Shown: positions 25,908 through 35,861, counted from the first letter of the stretch. The stretch is 64,000 nucleotides of DNA from an uncultured Flavobacteriaceae bacterium (GCA_947501625.1 CANMWN010000002.1:496001-560000), one strand, 5' to 3'. Notes: generated by a model not told the origin, from the sequence alone. Program-made: numbers and translations.

Positions 25908-27263
25908 TTATTGCTTTTTCCAGTTTTTATCAAAAGTACAATCTGCTTTATCACCATTTAATTTTATATAGGTATCAGCAATTTTATCCTTTGCCCATTT
26001 TTCTATTGTTTCTTCTTTTTTCTTTTGAAGAGCCAATGTTTGAATTTTCACATAATCATCAATATAATTCGCTGTATGTGGTTCTGTTTTAGATTTCAAA
26101 TTAATAACCTTAAACATCTTCTCTCCTTCTCTTGTTTCATCATAAAAAGGTGCAGAAGTTTCACCTACTTTTAAACTCGAAACTCTTGAATATAATGCTG
26201 GATCCATACGAGTTAATTCAAATTTTGAATCACCTGTAACTGGATTAATTATAATTCCTTTATTGTTTTTTGTTGCTTTTTCTTCTGAAAATTCTTTTAC
26301 TGCTTCTTCAAATGATACCGTACCATCATTCAATTTGACAACTAGTTTATCTAAAGTTTCTTTCGCATCTTTTAACTTGTTATCATCAATTTCTGGTTGA
26401 ATTAAAATGTGTCTTAAATCTATTTGCTGCCCTTTAATTTTTTCAACTTTTATTATGTGATAACCAAAATCGGTTTTAAAAGGTTCTGATACTTGACCTT
26501 CATCTAGACTAAATGCTACCTCTTTGAATTCTTTCACAAATCCACTTTCTCTAGTGATACTATAAGCACCTCCAGATCCCATTCCAGTCCCTGATGCTGC
26601 TGGATCATCGGAATGTAAAATAGCCTTCATGTTCATACTCGAACCATTTTCAATATCACTTTTCAACTTATTAAGTTTAGCCACAACACGCTTAATCTCT
26701 TCCTCAGAAGGCTTCGCGTAGATTACTATTTGAGAAATTTCAATTTCTGATCCAAATTCAGGCAAGTTCCCTTCCGATTCCAAGTTTTTATAATACGTTC
26801 TCACTTCATCAGGCGTAATAGATACATTTTCAGTAATACTTTCTCTTTCTCCTTGAATAAGCATTTGTTCTTTTTGAATTACACTTAATTCTTTTCTCAA
26901 ATCTGTTTCATCATTAAACCCGTAAAATTCAACTGCCTTATCCATTCCTCCTAATTGCTGAGCAAATGAAGATACTGTTCTTTCAACTTGTTCAGCTACT
27001 CTAGCGTCTGATACTTGAATACTATCAACTACTGCATGATGAGCCAACAACTTTTGAGTCATTATCTCTTCTAGCATCTCACAATCGGTCAATTTAATTT
27101 TTCCTTCTGTTTGTTGCTCCACTTCAATACGAAACTTCTCAATATCAGAATCTAGAACAATATTTTTTCCTACTACAACTGCTACTCCATCAACTTTAAC
27201 TCGCTCTTGAGAAAACGTATTTAAAGTTATCATCAATATTGCAGTTAAAATTCCTGCTTTCAT
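25908..27263 (-). CDS. SurA-like periplasmic peptidyl-prolyl isomerase
   Basis: A protein of about 451 residues with a signal peptide (MKAGILTAILMITLNTFSQ), a SurA N-terminal chaperone domain (VDGVAVVVGKNIVLDSDIE) and two parvulin domains (SQIVIYAKPSEEE... and LRHILIQPEIDD...; GYHIIKVEKI). SurA assists folding of outer-membrane proteins. The start at 27263 is preferred to one 14 codons upstream, because it gives a standard signal peptide and leaves a 4-bp gap to the previous gene. It contains a Cys pair (LTDCEM and ADCTFDKN). Confidence 0.9.
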   Translation of the reverse strand: MKAGILTAILMITLNTFSQERVKVDGVAVVVGKNIVLDSDIEKFRIEVEQQTEGKIKLTDCEMLEEIMTQKLLAHHAVVDSIQVSDARVAEQVERTVSSFAQQLGGMDKAVEFYGFNDETDLRKELSVIQKEQMLIQGERESITENVSITPDEVRTYYKNLESEGNLPEFGSEIEISQIVIYAKPSEEEIKRVVAKLNKLKSDIENGSSMNMKAILHSDDPAASGTGMGSGGAYSITRESGFVKEFKEVAFSLDEGQVSEPFKTDFGYHIIKVEKIKGQQIDLRHILIQPEIDDNKLKDAKETLDKLVVKLNDGTVSFEEAVKEFSEEKATKNNKGIIINPVTGDSKFELTRMDPALYSRVSSLKVGETSAPFYDETREGEKMFKVINLKSKTEPHTANYIDDYVKIQTLALQKKKEETIEKWAKDKIADTYIKLNGDKADCTFDKNWKKQ

Positions 27264-27267
27264 ATAT

Positions 27268-28125
27268 TTAATATTTTTCAAAATTTTGGTTTTTAATGGC
27301 ATCATTTAATAAATCTACTTCTATTTTTCTTAATAATTCTAATTTTCTTTTATGCAATATTATCTGCTTAATCGTTGGTTTAACATACGACAAAGGAGCA
27401 ATTTCATTGCTCTTTAAAACATCTTTAATCTTAATCAAATATAAACCTAAAGTATCTTCTTTTTGAATAAATTTAGATTTTTTTAAAATACTACTCTTGC
27501 TTTCATTTTTTAAAAACTCAATCCTATTCAATAAGTCAGTATATTTTATCCAAATAGAATCATTAAAGTTGTATGACTTAAATTCTAATGTTTTTAACTG
27601 CAAACTATCAATATCCTTATTTTCATTGGACTTAAATAACTTTATCAAGCCTTTTTTATCAACTCGGTTAAAATCGGTATGTAAATACTTTATTCTTATT
27701 AATTCCTCGTTCAATTTAAAATTCTCATTGTTGGCTAAATAATATTTTTCAATATCATTTTGACTTACAACAGTATCTAACTTATCTAATACCAATGCTT
27801 CTTTATACGAATTGATATAAAGTGTAGACCTGTAATCATCAACCAATTTTTCAAAAGTAGACTTCTCGGTATCTAAATTCAATTCTGCTTGATGCAATAA
27901 TAATTGCTTTTTAGCCCAAGAATCTATATAGTTTTTAACAAATACAATACTATCTTGAGATGACAAACCAAGAGGCAAAACATCTTCTAAGTCGCTATTC
28001 AATAAGGTTTTATCATAAACTTTGGCTATCAATTCATTGGATTTAACATCTTTCTTCTTCAACTCAAAATCACAAGAAAAGAGAACGAAACAAACGCTTA
28101 ATAATATGAAAAATCTAACTTTCAA
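27268..28125 (-). CDS. PpiC/SurA-like lipoprotein
   Basis: A 285-residue lipoprotein (leader plus FSC lipobox, Cys18) with a SurA-N-like start (SNELIAKVYDKTLLNSDLE, PLGLSSQDS, YIDSWAKKQLLLHQAEL). The C-terminal half has weak parvulin similarity and lacks a clear HILI...HI core, so isomerase activity is doubtful and a chaperone role is more likely. It sits between two bona fide parvulin genes, with 4-bp gaps on both sides. Confidence 0.75.
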   Translation of the reverse strand: MKVRFFILLSVCFVLFSCDFELKKKDVKSNELIAKVYDKTLLNSDLEDVLPLGLSSQDSIVFVKNYIDSWAKKQLLLHQAELNLDTEKSTFEKLVDDYRSTLYINSYKEALVLDKLDTVVSQNDIEKYYLANNENFKLNEELIRIKYLHTDFNRVDKKGLIKLFKSNENKDIDSLQLKTLEFKSYNFNDSIWIKYTDLLNRIEFLKNESKSSILKKSKFIQKEDTLGLYLIKIKDVLKSNEIAPLSYVKPTIKQIILHKRKLELLRKIEVDLLNDAIKNQNFEKY

Positions 28126-28129
28126 GTTC

Positions 28130-29992
28130 TTAGTTTAATATCTTGTCTATTGCACTTTTATTTTTCTTAACGGTATATGAAGAACGCAATTCTTCTATCC
28201 ATTCTTTTTCTAATACTTCTTGATAGTTATTAATCACTTTACCTTTTATATCATCTAAATTTTGTTGTTCATTTGGCAAAATACTTTGAACATCTATAAT
28301 TATATACTTGCCATCAACATTATAAATTTTTGAAACCCCTTTTTTAAACTTATATTTAGAAGAAATTAGACTATCATCTTTAGTAAAAACTCCTGATTTG
28401 AAAATTGCATTTATCTTATCATCAGTGTTAATTAATGATTTAATTGAATCTTGTTCATAGCCATTTTTCAAATATTTTTGTATAATTTTTGCCGTCCTTT
28501 TATCATTTGCGCTCACAATGTCACCTTCAATACGCTCCGGTAAAACAAATTCATGTTTGTGCGTATTATAATAATTTTGGACACCTAAACTATCCTTTGA
28601 TTTATCCCAAATTTTAGATTGTAAAATCTCAAATAACAGTAATCCATCTTCATATTCTTGTAAAGTGTGTGCATACTCTTTATTGGTGTCTTGTAAATGG
28701 TTTTTATAATACTCCAAAATCATTTTCTCCTCAAATTGAGCAAACAAATCATCAGTTAAAACTCTATTTCTTAAGAATTTACTTAAATCATCCTTTACGA
28801 TTTTATCACTATTTATTTTCATTATTTCATTTGGAATACTCGCAAAATTAGCGCTCCAATCTGCTTTTTTAAATTCATCAATGATTTTACCGTAAATATT
28901 TATATCGTATTGCTTTCTTAATTTATTTACAATTGAACTTTTAATAATCTTAGAGCGATCTCCTCTCTTAATTTTTTGATTCAATTCCGATTCTACTTCG
29001 TTAAAACTCTTAATAGGAAACTTCTTGTTTAATTTTATAATATGCCATCCAAACTTTGTTTTAAAAGGTTTAGAGATATCGCCCACATTCTTTAAAGAAA
29101 ACGCAACATCTTCAAACTCTTTAATCATTCTTCCAGAACCAAACCTTCCTAAACTACCATTCTTTTTAGCAGAATAAGTATCTTCTGATTGTGTCTTTGC
29201 CAAATGCTCAAAATCTTCGCCATCTATTAATTTTTTATAAATATCATTTATTTTAGATTCTGAATTTTCAGTTTCATTTTTTAGCATAATATGTGCCGCT
29301 TCAATTTCACCTTTCGTTTTTCTTTTATCAAAAACTTTAAGAATATGATAACCAAATTTTGATCTAAAAGGCATAGAAACTTCGCCAATATTAGTATTAA
29401 ATGCAGCATTTTCAAAAGGATAAACCATATCAAAAACAGAGAAATAACCTAAATTACCACTATTTCTATTTACTGATTGATCTTCAGAATATTGCTTTGC
29501 TATGGTTTCAAAATCAGCTCCATTCATAATTTTAGTACGAGCCTCTAATGCTTTATTGTATATTGAAACTGTATCAGATGGATTTTTAACGTTATTTCTT
29601 ATCAATATATGACTTGCTTTCACCTGCGTCAAACTTCTATTATATGCCTCTTTAACCAATTCATCAACCACAGATTGGTCTTTCATATAAGGCTCAATCA
29701 ATTGTTGCTTATAAGTAGAAAGTTCTTTGATATAATTTGGAATCGTATCCATTCCATAATCTCGAGCTTGCTTAATCTTTAGTTTATAATTGATAAATAA
29801 CTCTAAGTAATTTTTAATATCTTTTTGATCTTCATCTTGAACAATACTTAAGTTCTTATAATATACTCTCATGAATTCTGATGCATAAACTGGAGATTCA
29901 TCAATAGTAAAAAGCACATCATCTTCATTTTGTGAAAACAGAGTTGAAAAACTCAAAAAAAGAATTAAAATCAAAGATTTTTTAAAAGTCAT
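28130..29992 (-). CDS. Periplasmic peptidyl-prolyl isomerase with two parvulin domains
   Basis: A 620-residue exported protein (signal peptide 1-20, ending TLFSQ). Two parvulin (rotamase) domains occupy roughly 115-330: KASHILIRNN...FGYHILKVFDKR, then AAHIMLKNETENS...FGWHIIKLNKK. The N- and C-terminal parts are chaperone-like helices. It is the first gene of a four-gene unit (this gene, PpiC lipoprotein, SurA-like, MoxR). The set is expected to serve outer-membrane protein biogenesis. Confidence 0.9.
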   Translation of the reverse strand: MTFKKSLILILFLSFSTLFSQNEDDVLFTIDESPVYASEFMRVYYKNLSIVQDEDQKDIKNYLELFINYKLKIKQARDYGMDTIPNYIKELSTYKQQLIEPYMKDQSVVDELVKEAYNRSLTQVKASHILIRNNVKNPSDTVSIYNKALEARTKIMNGADFETIAKQYSEDQSVNRNSGNLGYFSVFDMVYPFENAAFNTNIGEVSMPFRSKFGYHILKVFDKRKTKGEIEAAHIMLKNETENSESKINDIYKKLIDGEDFEHLAKTQSEDTYSAKKNGSLGRFGSGRMIKEFEDVAFSLKNVGDISKPFKTKFGWHIIKLNKKFPIKSFNEVESELNQKIKRGDRSKIIKSSIVNKLRKQYDINIYGKIIDEFKKADWSANFASIPNEIMKINSDKIVKDDLSKFLRNRVLTDDLFAQFEEKMILEYYKNHLQDTNKEYAHTLQEYEDGLLLFEILQSKIWDKSKDSLGVQNYYNTHKHEFVLPERIEGDIVSANDKRTAKIIQKYLKNGYEQDSIKSLINTDDKINAIFKSGVFTKDDSLISSKYKFKKGVSKIYNVDGKYIIIDVQSILPNEQQNLDDIKGKVINNYQEVLEKEWIEELRSSYTVKKNKSAIDKILN

Positions 29993-30097
29993 TTTTATTA
30001 AATTTTAAGTTAATGCAAAAGTAGTAATTCTTGAAACTTTTTAGGTAATTTAACGGCGCAATTTATTGTTTATTTCCTTGAATAAGTGTTAAATATA

Positions 30098-30379
30098 TTA
30101 TAAAGAAATAACTCCTTTAATTTTACCAACTTCCATATATTTTTCTATTATTTCATCAGAGTTATTCATGTTCATATTAATAGATATACTTACATATTTT
30201 CCAGTTTTAGAAGGCTTTGTATTTATTACTGCTCCACCATGATTAAAAATATTTTCTATTTCTTTCAATTTCTCTTTATTTGAAGGAATAATAAATTTGT
30301 ATAAGTATTCGGCTGGAAATTTGGTAGTTTCTTCCAAACTCTTTTTCAATTTATCATAAAACTCTTTTTTATCTTCCAT
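30098..30379 (-). CDS. DUF493 family protein
   Basis: A 93-residue small protein of the DUF493 (YbeD-like) family, an alpha/beta ACT-like fold, with FPAEYLYKFIIPSNKEKL near the N-terminus and SKTGKYVSISINMNMNNSDEI. In E. coli YbeD sits near lipB, but no lipoylation gene is nearby here. It is divergent from the ATPase gene at 30515. No signal peptide; cytoplasmic. Confidence 0.88.
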   Translation of the reverse strand: MEDKKEFYDKLKKSLEETTKFPAEYLYKFIIPSNKEKLKEIENIFNHGGAVINTKPSKTGKYVSISINMNMNNSDEIIEKYMEVGKIKGVISL

Positions 30380-30479
30380 TCTTGTATTTTAATAGTATCA
30401 ATTTCAAAAACAATACCATAATATTGCTTCATTTTTTGAATAGCAAATTTACACTTAAAAATCAATGTAATTTAATATA

Positions 30480-30513
30480 TTGTACTAACATTTTTTATAA
30501 AATAGTATTTTTG
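30480..30513 (+). promoter_or_regulatory. Promoter with -7 element abutting the start codon
   Basis: TTG (30480-30482), a 23-bp spacer and TATTTTTG (30506-30513). The start codons at 30515 and 30518 begin 1-4 bp later, so the transcript would be leaderless or nearly so. Confidence 0.5.
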
Positions 30514-30514
30514 C

Positions 30515-31072
30515 ATGATGCAACAAAAAATAGTCATAACTGGTGGTCCTGGAACTGGAAAAACATCAATCATAAAAGAACTCGAAAGACGCAATTACTT
30601 TTGCTACCATGAAGTAATTCGGGAACTAACTTTGGAAGCAAAGGAACAAGGAAATCTAACCGATTTATCAACCAATCCTATTGCGAAAGTTGACGACTCA
30701 ATGAGTTTTAATCTAAAAATTCTAAATGGAAGGATCAATCAATTCAAAGATGCTCTTAAAAAGAAGGATAATCTTATCTTTTTTGATAGAGGAATTGCTG
30801 ATGTATTAGCATACATGGATTTTTTTAAACAGCCTTATGATGCTATTTTCACAGAGCCTTGCAAAACTCACAGATACACTAAAATTATTATTTTACCGCC
30901 TTGGAAAGCTATTTATACTTCGGATGAAGAGAGGTTTGAAAGTTATGAAGAAGCTGTTGAGATACATTATGCCTTAGAAAATAGTTATAAAAAATTTGGT
31001 TATGATATTGTTGAAATTCCATTTGGCAATGTTAAAGAGCGAACGGATTTCTTATTAGATTCATTAAAATAA
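30515..31072 (+). CDS. AAA_28-type ATPase/kinase
   Basis: A 185-residue P-loop protein with Walker A TGGPGTGKTSII near the N-terminus, a Walker-B-like LIFFDRGIADVLAYM, and a lid with ILPPWKAIYTSDEERFESYEEA. This matches the AAA_28 family, related to nicotinamide-ribose and nucleotide kinases; the substrate is unknown. Two adjacent ATGs (30515 and 30518) are possible starts, both immediately after a -7 box. recQ begins 1 bp after the stop, so the two are cotranscribed. Confidence 0.85.
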   Translation: MMQQKIVITGGPGTGKTSIIKELERRNYFCYHEVIRELTLEAKEQGNLTDLSTNPIAKVDDSMSFNLKILNGRINQFKDALKKKDNLIFFDRGIADVLAYMDFFKQPYDAIFTEPCKTHRYTKIIILPPWKAIYTSDEERFESYEEAVEIHYALENSYKKFGYDIVEIPFGNVKERTDFLLDSLK

Positions 31073-31073
31073 C

Positions 31074-32966
31074 TTGACAAAACCAATTGAAATATTGAAA
31101 AAATATTGGGGATTTGATACTTTTATTGAACCTCAAGAAGAAATAATATCAAGTGTATTAAGTAAAAGAGATACTTTAGCATTGCTACCTACAGGAGGAG
31201 GAAAGTCACTTTGTTTTCAGTTACCTACATTATTAAATGACGGAATTTGTGTTGTTGTTTCACCACTAATTGCATTAATGAATGATCAGGTGAAAAACCT
31301 TGCTCAAAAGGGTATAAAAGCCATTCAATTGACTTCAAAACAATCACAAGATGAAATTGTAATGCTTTTTGACAATTTGCTTTATGGTAATTATAAGTTT
31401 TTATACTTGTCTCCCGAAAAATTGCAATCAGAATTTATACAAACTAAAATTCAACATCTAGATATACAATTATTTGCAATAGATGAAGCGCATTGCATTT
31501 CAGAATGGGGACATGATTTTAGACCTTCCTATCTAAATATAAATAAGTTAAGCCAACTGCATCCTAATGTACCCTTTATTGCACTAACAGCATCCGCAAC
31601 ACCTAAAGTAACTAACGACATCATTGACAATATTGGGATGACAAATCCAACAATTATAAAAAAATCATTTTATAGAAAAAATTTGGGTTACCGAATTATC
31701 AATGTTGAGGATAAGCTTTCAAAAATTAAAAATCTAATAGAGCAAGTAAATGGATCAACAATAATTTACACAAATACAAGACGTAAAACTGTTGAACTAT
31801 CTGAACAATTAAACCAAATGAATTTCAATAGCACTTTTTATCACGGCGGAATGTTTATTGAAGATAAATTAAAGCATTATGAAAATTGGCTAAGTGAAAA
31901 AACTCCTATTATTGTTGCTACCAATGCATTTGGAATGGGTATTGACAAAGCCAATGTTCGCCTTATAATTCATCATAATTTACCACAAAGTATAGAAAAC
32001 TACATGCAAGAAGCAGGAAGAGGTGGACGCGACAATAAAAATGCATACTCTTATGTTTTAAGTAATAAAAATGAAATAAATGAACTTAAAACTCTTACTC
32101 ATAAAACACTTGCAACTAAAAAACACATTGAACAAGTATATTTAAAATTAAACCAATATTTTAATATTTCCTATGGCGAATTAAATGAAACATCTTTTGA
32201 ATTTGATCTTTCTGCTTTTTGCAAAACATATAATTTTTCAAAAGTTTTAGTATACAATTCATTAAAAGTACTAAACAGAGAAAGTATTTTGTTTTTAGAT
32301 GAAAATATTGACCGAAAATCAACAGCAAAATTTATTACTAGTAACACTGTAGTTTTCAATTATGCAGAACGCAACAAAAAATTTGACAAACTCATTAAAT
32401 TATTATTGAGGACTTATGGAGGTATTTTCGAAAATTCAATAAAACTTAATGAAACTTATTTAGCAAATACTCTTAATATTTCTAAAAACATATTAAAAGA
32501 GTACTTTACCACTCTTCACAACGACAAAATTATCTCCTATTACAACAGCAGCGCTACAACTCATATCCGTTTTCTTGTACCTCGAGAAGACAAAATAACG
32601 ATTAATATAATTGCTAGAAATATTGAACAATTAAACAAACAAAAAACAAATAAAGTAAATGAACTAATTAAGTTTATTGAAAATGATAATATATGTAGAA
32701 GCATTCAACTACTCTCCTATTTTGGCGAATCTGAAGTTAATAATTGTGGCATTTGTGATGTTTGCGTTTCAAAAAAGAAAAAACCAATAAACTTTAAAGA
32801 AACTTATATGATAGTGTTGCAACTCTTGAAAAATAAAGAGTATAGTTCACAAGAATTAATTTCTAAAATAGAGGCTGATGAAAAGCAAATACTATTTGCA
32901 TTACAATTACTGCTCGATAAAAATTTAATAACCGTAACTTTGCAAAACAAATACAAATTATTATAA
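31074..32966 (+). CDS. recQ: RecQ-family ATP-dependent DNA helicase
   Basis: A 630-residue 3'-5' helicase. Motif 0 is GFDTFIEPQEEII, Walker A LLPTGGGKSLCFQLP, DEAH box FAIDEAHCISEWGHDFRPSY, motif III ALTASATPKV, then FGMGIDKANVRLIIHHNLPQS and QEAGRGGRD. A zinc-binding cysteine cluster follows (NICRSIQLLSYF, NNCGICDVC). The C-terminus is a winged-helix remnant; a full HRDC domain is not evident, as is common for the shorter Bacteroidota RecQ. Start is TTG at 31074. Confidence 0.93.
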   Translation: MTKPIEILKKYWGFDTFIEPQEEIISSVLSKRDTLALLPTGGGKSLCFQLPTLLNDGICVVVSPLIALMNDQVKNLAQKGIKAIQLTSKQSQDEIVMLFDNLLYGNYKFLYLSPEKLQSEFIQTKIQHLDIQLFAIDEAHCISEWGHDFRPSYLNINKLSQLHPNVPFIALTASATPKVTNDIIDNIGMTNPTIIKKSFYRKNLGYRIINVEDKLSKIKNLIEQVNGSTIIYTNTRRKTVELSEQLNQMNFNSTFYHGGMFIEDKLKHYENWLSEKTPIIVATNAFGMGIDKANVRLIIHHNLPQSIENYMQEAGRGGRDNKNAYSYVLSNKNEINELKTLTHKTLATKKHIEQVYLKLNQYFNISYGELNETSFEFDLSAFCKTYNFSKVLVYNSLKVLNRESILFLDENIDRKSTAKFITSNTVVFNYAERNKKFDKLIKLLLRTYGGIFENSIKLNETYLANTLNISKNILKEYFTTLHNDKIISYYNSSATTHIRFLVPREDKITINIIARNIEQLNKQKTNKVNELIKFIENDNICRSIQLLSYFGESEVNNCGICDVCVSKKKKPINFKETYMIVLQLLKNKEYSSQELISKIEADEKQILFALQLLLDKNLITVTLQNKYKLL

Positions 32967-32970
32967 ATTG

Positions 32971-33915
32971 ATGAGAGATATACGTGTTGTTTTTATGGGA
33001 ACTCCAGGATTCGCAGTTACCATTCTAAAAAAACTACTTGAATCAGGTATTAATATTGTAGGTGTAATTACAGCACCTGATAAACCAGCTGGAAGAGGTC
33101 GAAAAATACATCAATCGGCAGTTAAAAAATTTTCATTAGAAAATAACTTAAAAGTACTTCAACCAAAAAATTTAAAAGACAGAGACTTTTATGACGAATT
33201 AAAATCGTTGAATGCCAATTTGAACATTGTAGTTGCTTTCCGAATGTTGCCAGATAGTGTCTGGAAATTACCTAAATACGGAACCTTTAATTTGCACGCA
33301 TCTTTATTACCTGAATATAGAGGCGCTGCTCCAATTAATTGGGCAATAATAAATGGTGAAACCAAAACTGGTGTTACAACTTTTTTTATTGATGATAAAA
33401 TTGATACTGGAGAAATAATACTTCAAGAAGAAATTGATATTTCACCAAATGAGAATGTTGGAGAATTGCATGATAAATTAATGCACCTTGGCTCTGAATT
33501 GGTCTTAAAAACTGTTAGGTTAATCGAAAAAGGCAATATCACAACTCATAAACAAACAGAAAAAGAAGATAAAAGCGCTCCCAAAATTCATACGTCAACT
33601 TGTGAGATTGATTGGAATGACACTATAACTAATATATATAATAAGGTAAGAGGTCTTAATCCATATCCTGCTGCTTGGACAACTTTAATAAATGACGATG
33701 AGGAAATAAACGTTAAGATTTATGATATTAAGAAAGAAATTGAAGATCATAAATTTGACATTGGTAGTGTTATATTTTCCAAAAAAGAAATTAAAGTTGC
33801 AGTAGCAAATGGTTTCATTATTTTGGATACACTAAAACTAGCAGGAAAGAAAAAAATGGATGCCAAAAGTTTACTCAACGGCTTTACTTTTTCACCAAAT
33901 GCAAGAATGTGCTGA
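32971..33915 (+). CDS. fmt: Methionyl-tRNA formyltransferase
   Basis: A 314-residue enzyme that formylates initiator Met-tRNA using 10-formyl-THF. The N-terminal Rossmann part carries VVFMGTPGFAV and APDKPAGRGRK. The catalytic block is FNLHASLLPEYRGAAPINWAI with the family N-H-D residues, and IDTGEIILQ follows. The C-terminal OB-like domain ends the protein (VRGLNPYPAAWT, and LNGFTFSPNARMC). The ATG at 32971 is used; it lies 4 bp past recQ, so they form one unit. Confidence 0.96.
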   Translation: MRDIRVVFMGTPGFAVTILKKLLESGINIVGVITAPDKPAGRGRKIHQSAVKKFSLENNLKVLQPKNLKDRDFYDELKSLNANLNIVVAFRMLPDSVWKLPKYGTFNLHASLLPEYRGAAPINWAIINGETKTGVTTFFIDDKIDTGEIILQEEIDISPNENVGELHDKLMHLGSELVLKTVRLIEKGNITTHKQTEKEDKSAPKIHTSTCEIDWNDTITNIYNKVRGLNPYPAAWTTLINDDEEINVKIYDIKKEIEDHKFDIGSVIFSKKEIKVAVANGFIILDTLKLAGKKKMDAKSLLNGFTFSPNARMC

Positions 33916-34021
33916 ACACCCTATTTTTAAAGGGATTGACGAAAAACAACCAATTTTGACTATGGTTATTAACATTTTCGCATCTTTTATCAACAAAATA
34001 GCGATTTTAGAGCCATAAAAC

Positions 34022-34051
34022 TTGCGTAAACCCTTATTCCGTCTATATTTG
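34022..34051 (+). promoter_or_regulatory. Promoter of the HU gene
   Basis: TTG (34022-34024), exactly 19 bp, TATATTTG (34044-34051), a textbook Bacteroidota primary sigma promoter, 53 bp before the ATG. This explains most of the 189-bp gap after fmt. Confidence 0.75.
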
Positions 34052-34104
34052 TTAGGCTTTAAAAAGCAAAATAATGTTTAACCATAATAATTAAATTCAA
34101 AATT

Positions 34105-34377
34105 ATGAACAAATCAGATTTAGTTGATGCTATTGCAGCAGATGCAGGGATTTCAAAAGCAGCTGCGAAGACAGCTTTAGAATCAGTAACTAACAATGTT
34201 ACTAAAACTCTTAAGAAAGGTGGAAGAGTATCATTAGTAGGATGGGGAACTTGGTCAGTTTCAAAAAGAGCTGCAAGAACAGGAAGAAACCCACAAACAG
34301 GAGCTGCAATTCAAATTAAAGCTAAAAACGTAGTTAAGTTTAAAGCAGGAGCTGGATTCAGCAGTGCTGTAAATTAA
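34105..34377 (+). CDS. HU family DNA-binding protein
   Basis: A 90-residue nucleoid protein of the HU/IHF fold: helical N-terminus (MNKSDLVDAIAADAGISKAAAK), beta saddle (GGRVSLVGWGTWSVSKRAARTGRNPQTG), where the RxGRNPxTG DNA-intercalation loop with Pro is intact, and a short C-terminal helix. It bends and compacts DNA, probably as a homodimer. It has its own promoter and terminator, as expected for an abundant protein. Confidence 0.96.
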   Translation: MNKSDLVDAIAADAGISKAAAKTALESVTNNVTKTLKKGGRVSLVGWGTWSVSKRAARTGRNPQTGAAIQIKAKNVVKFKAGAGFSSAVN

Positions 34378-34410
34378 TTAGAAATAAGAATCAACCCTTA
34401 TTTTTACAAA

Positions 34411-34433
34411 ACTCTCTTTATTTTAAAGAGAGT
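34411..34433 (+). terminator. Terminator after the HU gene
   Basis: Perfect 10-bp stem ACTCTCTTTA / TAAAGAGAGT with a 3-nt loop, followed by a T7 run. Confidence 0.9.
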
Positions 34434-34482
34434 TTTTTTATTTAAAACATTTTTATATATTTATAAACGTTAAATAATTAAA

Positions 34483-35040
34483 ATGACAGATTTACAGCCA
34501 ATTAAAGGACGCTTACTTATTGCTGAGCCATCTATCTTAAATGATAGACTGTTCAACAGGTCTGTAATTTTACTTACCGAACATAACAAGTCTGGTTCTG
34601 TTGGCTTTATTATGAACAAACCTACTGAATATATTCTTAGTGATCTAGTTCCTGAAATTACATGCAATTTTAAAGTATATAATGGAGGGCCTGTATCTAA
34701 AGAAAATCTATATTTCATTCACAATATTCCACACTTAATTCCTAATAGTATTAAAATTACTTCAGGCATTTATTGGGGCGGTAATTTTGAGCATGTAACT
34801 GAATTGTTGACTAATAAAAAAATTACTTCTAGTGACATTCGCTTTTTTCTAGGTTATTCTGGATGGGAAGCAAATCAACTATCTGAAGAGTTAAGCGCCG
34901 ATAATTCTTGGCAAGTTATTGAAAATAAATACTCAAACATATTAACTACAAGCACTATGATGTGGAAAAATAAGTTAATGGAGTTTGGTGGTGAATATCA
35001 GATTTGGGCAAATGCTCCGAAAAATCCTTCTTTAAATTAA
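34483..35040 (+). CDS. YqgE/AlgH family protein
   Basis: A 185-residue protein of the UPF0301 (YqgE/AlgH, DUF179) family. It begins PIKGRLLIAEPSILNDRLFNRSVILLTEH and has GSVGFIMNKPTEY, YNGGPVSKENLYFIH, IYWGGNFEHV and RFFLGYSGWEANQL, all family signatures. The structure is known from relatives but the molecular function is not settled. Its end overlaps the convergent class IV aminotransferase gene by 4 bp. Confidence 0.93.
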   Translation: MTDLQPIKGRLLIAEPSILNDRLFNRSVILLTEHNKSGSVGFIMNKPTEYILSDLVPEITCNFKVYNGGPVSKENLYFIHNIPHLIPNSIKITSGIYWGGNFEHVTELLTNKKITSSDIRFFLGYSGWEANQLSEELSADNSWQVIENKYSNILTTSTMMWKNKLMEFGGEYQIWANAPKNPSLN

Positions 35041-35861
35041 CTATAACTTTTAACTAATCGTTTTCTTAATTCAATTGAAACTAGTGAAGTAAATTCTTTT
35101 TTTCTGTATTTATATACAGGTTGAATATCAACAATGCTATTTGTTATAAATAATTCATTTGCTTTTTGAATTTCAAAGGGTGAAATCGAACGTTCTTCTA
35201 AAGAATAGTTTGGTGATTTAGAAACCAATTCAATTATTTTTTTTCTAATAATTCCTTTGATACATCCATCAGTAATAGGTGGTGTAACTAATTTATTACC
35301 AAATACCAAAAAAATATTTCCATTGGTAACTTCTACTAAGTTTTTCTTCTCATTTATCAACAAGCAATTATCGTAATTATTTTCTTTTGCAAAAATACTC
35401 GCTACTACATTTAAAATTTTATTCGTTGTCTTTATAGTTGATAAAAACGAAGAATTAATATAAAAATCTTTAAACAACTCCAATTCATAAAAACTCTTAA
35501 CCTCTTGATTCAATTTGCCAACTTCAATTATATAATCAATCTCATTAGTTGTTGGTGAATATAAACCACCAGATTTCCTAAAAACCGATATTCTAATTCT
35601 TGCAGTATCACTAAAATTTGAAGCCTTAACTGTTTTAAGTATTTCACTCTCAATAAAATCTAAGGTGAAATTTACTGGAATTTCCATTCTCAAAATCCTC
35701 ATAGAAGCCATTAAACGGAAATAGTGATCTTCTAAAAAGATAATTTTTGAATTTACAATTTTCAATGTTTCAAATACACCATCTCCATATTTTAAACCTC
35801 TATTATTGTAATCAATAATTGGAGTTTCACCAGAAAGCAACTCACTGTTATAATTAATCAT
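35037..35861 (-). CDS. Class IV aminotransferase (aminodeoxychorismate lyase/branched-chain type)
   Basis: A 274-residue fold-type IV PLP enzyme. RGLKYGDGVFETLKI is the start of the PLP domain, the PLP-lysine segment is near NKILNVVASIFAKENNYDN, and LVEVTNGNIFLVFGNKLVTPP plus CIKGIIRKKIIEL complete the active site. Length fits 4-amino-4-deoxychorismate lyase (PabC) and D-amino-acid aminotransferase better than the 300+ residue IlvE. No folate gene is adjacent, so the substrate is left open. Confidence 0.87.
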   Translation of the reverse strand: MINYNSELLSGETPIIDYNNRGLKYGDGVFETLKIVNSKIIFLEDHYFRLMASMRILRMEIPVNFTLDFIESEILKTVKASNFSDTARIRISVFRKSGGLYSPTTNEIDYIIEVGKLNQEVKSFYELELFKDFYINSSFLSTIKTTNKILNVVASIFAKENNYDNCLLINEKKNLVEVTNGNIFLVFGNKLVTPPITDGCIKGIIRKKIIELVSKSPNYSLEERSISPFEIQKANELFITNSIVDIQPVYKYRKKEFTSLVSIELRKRLVKSYS

